Assembly: GCA_008933045.1 (NCBI GenBank)
Contig: WBXJ01000099.1
Location: 1 to 10,137, forward strand
Direction: 5' to 3'
From: Verrucomicrobiota bacterium
GTDB taxonomy: Bacteria > Verrucomicrobiota > Verrucomicrobiia > Limisphaerales > SXQI01
DNA: 10,137 nt
Of this stretch, positions 7,465 through 10,137 are shown piece after piece. The position numbers and the translations under genes are program-made. The notes beneath the pieces are model-generated. The model was not told the origin of the DNA. It saw only the letters and a program-made list of their open reading frames with translations, and did no database searches. Numbering within the stretch: the stretch's first letter is position 1; each line of letters opens with the position of its first letter.

Positions 7465-7629
7465 TGAACTTGATTAACCACAGATCACTCGAAACTCAAT
7501 TCGAATCGGCAAAAAGTGAAATTCCAGCTTTTCCATGCCGGTGTTGCACAGTAAAATAAAGGCATGTCATCGATTGCAGATATCTCGGTTGTTACTTGCG
7601 CTGCTGAGCGATAAACTAATCTATTTCCC
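7465..7629. promoter_or_regulatory. Divergent promoter region between AsmA-like gene and trmB
   Basis: This 165-base non-coding spacer lies between divergent genes. On the plus strand, TTGTTA (7589-7594) and TAAACT (7612-7617) are separated by 17 bases and each match the sigma70 consensus at four of six positions. Transcription from them would begin only a few bases before the trmB ATG, giving a nearly leaderless message. I could not find a convincing minus-strand promoter or any clear operator or riboswitch-like structure. Confidence 0.3.
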
Positions 7630-8232
7630 ATGATCGAATCCATCCCCACTTTAGTCCATTACCCCGTCAGTATTTTGGAGCGGGTGCAACCCGAGGCACT
7701 ATTTGTAAACCAACAACCCATCGAATTGGAGCTAGGCAGTGGGGACGGATCCTTCTTGGCAAAATACGCTACACTACATCCCGAGCTAAATTTTATTGGA
7801 GTAGAACGACTCCTAGGTCGCTTGCGCAAATTGGACAAGAAAGGTCTGAAAGCCGCACTCTCAAACCTTCGCCTTATCCGGTTAGAAGCTGCTTACCTCT
7901 TGGAATTTATGCTGCCTCCGCAATCGATGAGCGCGATCCATGTCTATTTTCCAGACCCTTGGCCCAAACGTAAGCACCGGAAAAATCGACTCATCAACGC
8001 GCAGTTCACGGTCCTAGCAGCCCGGGTGCTGAAACCGAATTGTGTGGTATGGCTCAGGACTGATGACCTCGATTACTTTCAACAAATGACTCAAGTTTTT
8101 GGGGACAATGAGTTTTTCGAAAAAGTAGAAACTCCTGAGGAACTCTCAATCGTCATCACTGATTTCGAGCGGGGATTTCAAGCCCGAGGTGTATCGACCC
8201 AGCGGGCCGCCTACCGCCTTAAACATCAATAA
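7630..8232 (+). CDS. trmB: tRNA (guanine-N7-)-methyltransferase
   Basis: TrmB uses S-adenosylmethionine to methylate guanosine 46 in the variable loop of many tRNAs. The 200-residue protein is near the usual length for bacterial TrmB. It shows the SAM-binding ELELGSGDGS (32-41), the acidic end of the second strand GVER (57-60), the diagnostic YFPDPWPKRKHRKNRL segment (106-121), and the C-terminal T.FE..F...G signature (T177, F179, E180, F183, G187) before QRAAYR. All expected catalytic elements are present. The start is fixed: an in-frame TAA at 7612-7614 leaves ATG 7630 as the only reasonable choice, and no Shine-Dalgarno sequence precedes it. The last 14 bases overlap the 3' end of the convergent membrane-protein gene. 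Confidence 0.97.
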   Translation: MIESIPTLVHYPVSILERVQPEALFVNQQPIELELGSGDGSFLAKYATLHPELNFIGVERLLGRLRKLDKKGLKAALSNLRLIRLEAAYLLEFMLPPQSMSAIHVYFPDPWPKRKHRKNRLINAQFTVLAARVLKPNCVVWLRTDDLDYFQQMTQVFGDNEFFEKVETPEELSIVITDFERGFQARGVSTQRAAYRLKHQ

Positions 8233-8638
8233 CGGGCCCTTGGCTATCCGCGGCCGCTCGTGGAGTTTGGACTGCCTGAGATTTCCTCGTCGTCGGGTTC
8301 TTAGGTAAAAATATCGAAGCCAAAAGCGACATCACACTGATCACCAGCCCCCCATTAAACGCTGCGAAGAAGGACTCAACGTAAAATCCCTTCACTAACC
8401 AGCTCGTGAAGTAAAAAAGCAGTCCGTTAAGGATAAACGTAAACAAGCCAAGTGTCAGGATCATGAGTGGAAACGCCAAGATCATCAGCACTGGCCGAAT
8501 AAAAGCGTTGAGAAACCCCAAAACAAACGAGGTGACAAACAACGTTTGGAGGGTGTCGGCTCGTATCCCATTCACCACATAACAAGCAACCAAAACGCCC
8601 ATCATCGTCACCAACCAAGTCTGAAAAAATCGTCTCAT
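8219..8638 (-). CDS. Phage_holin_4_2 (DUF360, YvlD-like) family membrane protein
   Basis: This is a 139-residue protein with four predicted membrane helices (roughly 6-23, 31-52, 54-80 and 90-112) and a polar C-terminal tail. The conserved GFLNAFIRPVL (41-51) and the LTLGLFTFILN segment (61-71) mark the family annotated as superfamily IV phage holin or DUF360, which is widespread on bacterial chromosomes and not evidence of a prophage. The function is unknown; an envelope or stress role is often supposed. The ATG at 8638 is chosen because family members typically begin with a short MRRF-like basic start. A TTG at 8650 would add four residues. It lies 22 bases downstream of the CobA-HemD fusion and is probably co-transcribed with it. 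Its final 14 bases overlap trmB. Confidence 0.88.
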   Translation of the reverse strand: MRRFFQTWLVTMMGVLVACYVVNGIRADTLQTLFVTSFVLGFLNAFIRPVLMILAFPLMILTLGLFTFILNGLLFYFTSWLVKGFYVESFFAAFNGGLVISVMSLLASIFLPKNPTTRKSQAVQTPRAAADSQGPVIDV

Positions 8639-8660
8639 CTTTGGGTTCAATGGTTGAAAA

Positions 8661-10137
8661 CTACTTCCTTAGCTTGCGTTCGAGTGCTTTAACTAATCCT
8701 TCGATCGTGTGCGGGGTTGCTTCGACGTCAGCTTTAACGCCGAGGCGTGCGAGCGTTTTTGTGGTTTCGGGGCCGATGGAAGCAAACCCTAGTTTTGGAA
8801 ATTTCAGAACCAATTCGGGCAGCGGGAATCGCTGGTGAAAATTCTCAGCGGTTGAACTGCTCGTGAAGGTGATCCAATCCGCGCCTTCCTCAAGAAACCG
8901 CGCAGCCGCACCGTCATCATCCTCGGTTTCCGCCATGGTTTTGTAGCAGGCCACATCGTCCACGATCGCCCCCAGTTTTAGCAGTTGCAATGGGAGTTCG
9001 GGGTTGGCGACTTCAGCTCGGATCAGGAGCACACGGAGATTTTCCAATGTTTCGAACGCGTTCATCGTTGCAGCAACTTTACTTGCGATATACTGGGGAG
9101 GAACCACATCCACACGCAAATGTAATTCGCGCACGCACGCTGCAGTCGAAGATCCTACCGCTGCAATTCGTGTGCGGCCAAATTCGCGAATGTCTTCGTA
9201 GCCCTTAAAGAAATAACCGAAGAATGTCGTTACCGCGTTCGAGCTGGTAAAAACAATCCAATCGTATTCGTGCAAGGACAGTAACGCATCTTTGAGTGCC
9301 TCCTTATTTTCAGGAGGAACAATTTTGATCGTTGGGATTTCGATCACATCCGCACCACGTTCTGCCAATTCGTTGCAAAGCACACTGGCTTGCTCCCGAG
9401 TGCGGGTAACGACGATCCGCTTGCCGAAGAACGGACGTTTTTCAAACCAATTCAACTTGGAACGAAGTCCCACGACCCCACCTACAATGATCACGGCGGG
9501 TGCCGTAAATTCCGCTTGATCCACCAAATCGGCGATTGTCCCCAAAGTTCCCTCAAGAGTCTGCTGGCGTCCAGTCGTACCCCACCGAACCACAGCCACT
9601 GGGGTGCTCGGGGCGGATCCATGCGTCACCAAAAGTTGCGCAATCTTCCGGATCTGATTGACCCCCATCAGAATGATTTTCGTCCCCGAACCTTGCGCGA
9701 TGTTTTGCCAATCCACACACGCCTCCTCCTTGGTAGGATCCTCATGCCCCGTAATCACGGTATAACTCGACGCATGAGCCCGATGGGTCAACGGAATGCC
9801 AGCGTAACTTGGAACAGCGACCGCAGAGGAAACTCCAGGAACTACTTCAAAAGGAATCTTCGCCGCGACCAATTCCTCAACCTCCTCACCTCCTCGACCA
9901 AATACGTAAGGATCGCCGCCCTTCAACCGGACAACAGTCTTACCTGCTTTAGCATGCTTAATGAGCAACTGGTTCAGCTCCTCTTGAGGAATGGCATGAT
10001 TGTTAGCACGTTTGCCCGCATAAATGATCTCCGCTGTCTTTGGAGCTAGGCGCACAAGATCAGCATTAATCAAGGCGTCATGGATAAGCACATCCGCGCG
10101 CCCAATCAACTCCGCACCTCGGCGAGTCAGAAGTCCA
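8661..10137 (-). CDS. cobA-hemD: Uroporphyrinogen-III C-methyltransferase / uroporphyrinogen-III synthase fusion, 5' end cut by window edge
   Basis: This bifunctional tetrapyrrole enzyme has an N-terminal half (about 10137-9450) that is a SAM-dependent uroporphyrinogen-III C-methyltransferase (SUMT), the first step toward sirohaem and cobalamin. It shows RLKGGDPYVFGRGGEE, VPGVSSA, GIPLTHR and ITGHEDP. The C-terminal half (about 9422-8670) is a HemD-type uroporphyrinogen-III synthase, which closes hydroxymethylbilane with inversion of ring D. It shows GKRIVVTRTREQA, DWIVFTSSNAV, AAVGSST, LLIRAE and a SIGPETTKTL segment. The frame stays open to the window edge, where the codons read GLLTRRGAE, the usual SUMT N-terminal region. 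The TTG at 10109 is therefore not the start, and perhaps 15 to 20 residues are missing. Such fusions are known in several phyla. One polypeptide would supply both haem precursor and sirohaem/corrinoid precursor. Confidence 0.96.
   Translation of the reverse strand, partial: GLLTRRGAELIGRADVLIHDALINADLVRLAPKTAEIIYAGKRANNHAIPQEELNQLLIKHAKAGKTVVRLKGGDPYVFGRGGEEVEELVAAKIPFEVVPGVSSAVAVPSYAGIPLTHRAHASSYTVITGHEDPTKEEACVDWQNIAQGSGTKIILMGVNQIRKIAQLLVTHGSAPSTPVAVVRWGTTGRQQTLEGTLGTIADLVDQAEFTAPAVIIVGGVVGLRSKLNWFEKRPFFGKRIVVTRTREQASVLCNELAERGADVIEIPTIKIVPPENKEALKDALLSLHEYDWIVFTSSNAVTTFFGYFFKGYEDIREFGRTRIAAVGSSTAACVRELHLRVDVVPPQYIASKVAATMNAFETLENLRVLLIRAEVANPELPLQLLKLGAIVDDVACYKTMAETEDDDGAAARFLEEGADWITFTSSSTAENFHQRFPLPELVLKFPKLGFASIGPETTKTLARLGVKADVEATPHTIEGLVKALERKLRK

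Noticed and set aside
8201..8258. GC-rich inverted repeat (AGCGGGCCGC with GCGGCCGCT) around the trmB stop, considered as a terminator
   Set aside because: The arms are about 40 bases apart, pairing needs a bulge, and no T run follows on either strand.
8219..8638. Phage holin name suggesting prophage remnant or lysis cassette
   Set aside because: This family is common on chromosomes outside prophages, and no endolysin, phage structural gene or integrase is nearby.
9390..10049. 219-codon open frame on the plus strand opposite the CobA-HemD gene
   Set aside because: It is fully antisense to a strongly supported enzyme and its translation shows no recognisable domain and a biased composition typical of an antisense shadow frame.

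Overview
The window looks like an ordinary chromosomal stretch from a Gram-negative bacterium of the PVC group, most likely Verrucomicrobiota (Planctomycetota or Lentisphaerota are less likely). This rests on gene content, not on a phylogenetic marker. The clues are a planctomycete-type cytochrome c domain (PSCyt1) fused to a formylglycine-generating-enzyme-like domain, a Tat-exported Gfo/Idh/MocA oxidoreductase beside it, a lipoprotein with a pseudopilin-like tail, and no recognisable Shine-Dalgarno sequence before any of the eight visible gene starts. Base composition is even and moderate. I see no integrase, transposase, CRISPR array, tRNA or rRNA. No gene-free stretch exceeds 300 bases.

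Layout. (1) 2-2046, plus strand: the 3' part of recG, then a small lipoprotein. (2) 3789-2053, minus strand: a DUF192 lipoprotein followed 24 bases later by a GT4-type glycosyltransferase, which meets the lipoprotein tail to tail with 6 bases between stops. (3) 3790-3921: a divergent promoter region. (4) 3922-6723, plus strand: the cytochrome c/SUMF1-like fusion and the Tat-exported oxidoreductase, closed by a strong intrinsic terminator at 6751-6785. (5) 7464-6763, minus strand: an AsmA-like membrane-anchored protein whose stop codon lies inside that terminator's loop. (6) 7465-7629: a second divergent promoter region. (7) 7630-8232, plus strand: trmB. (8) 10137-8219, minus strand: a uroporphyrinogen-III methyltransferase/synthase fusion cut by the window edge, then a small four-helix membrane protein whose 3' end overlaps trmB by 14 bases.

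How the genes fit together. Most are independent housekeeping or envelope functions: replication-fork repair (RecG), tRNA m7G46 modification (TrmB), tetrapyrrole synthesis (CobA-HemD) and envelope proteins. The only pair suggesting a joint, less-described function is the exported cytochrome/SUMF1-like protein plus the exported sugar-type oxidoreductase. Together they could form an extracytoplasmic carbohydrate-oxidation or carbohydrate-binding module. That is an inference from adjacency, shared export and family membership. I do not see a clearly novel defence or mobile system here.
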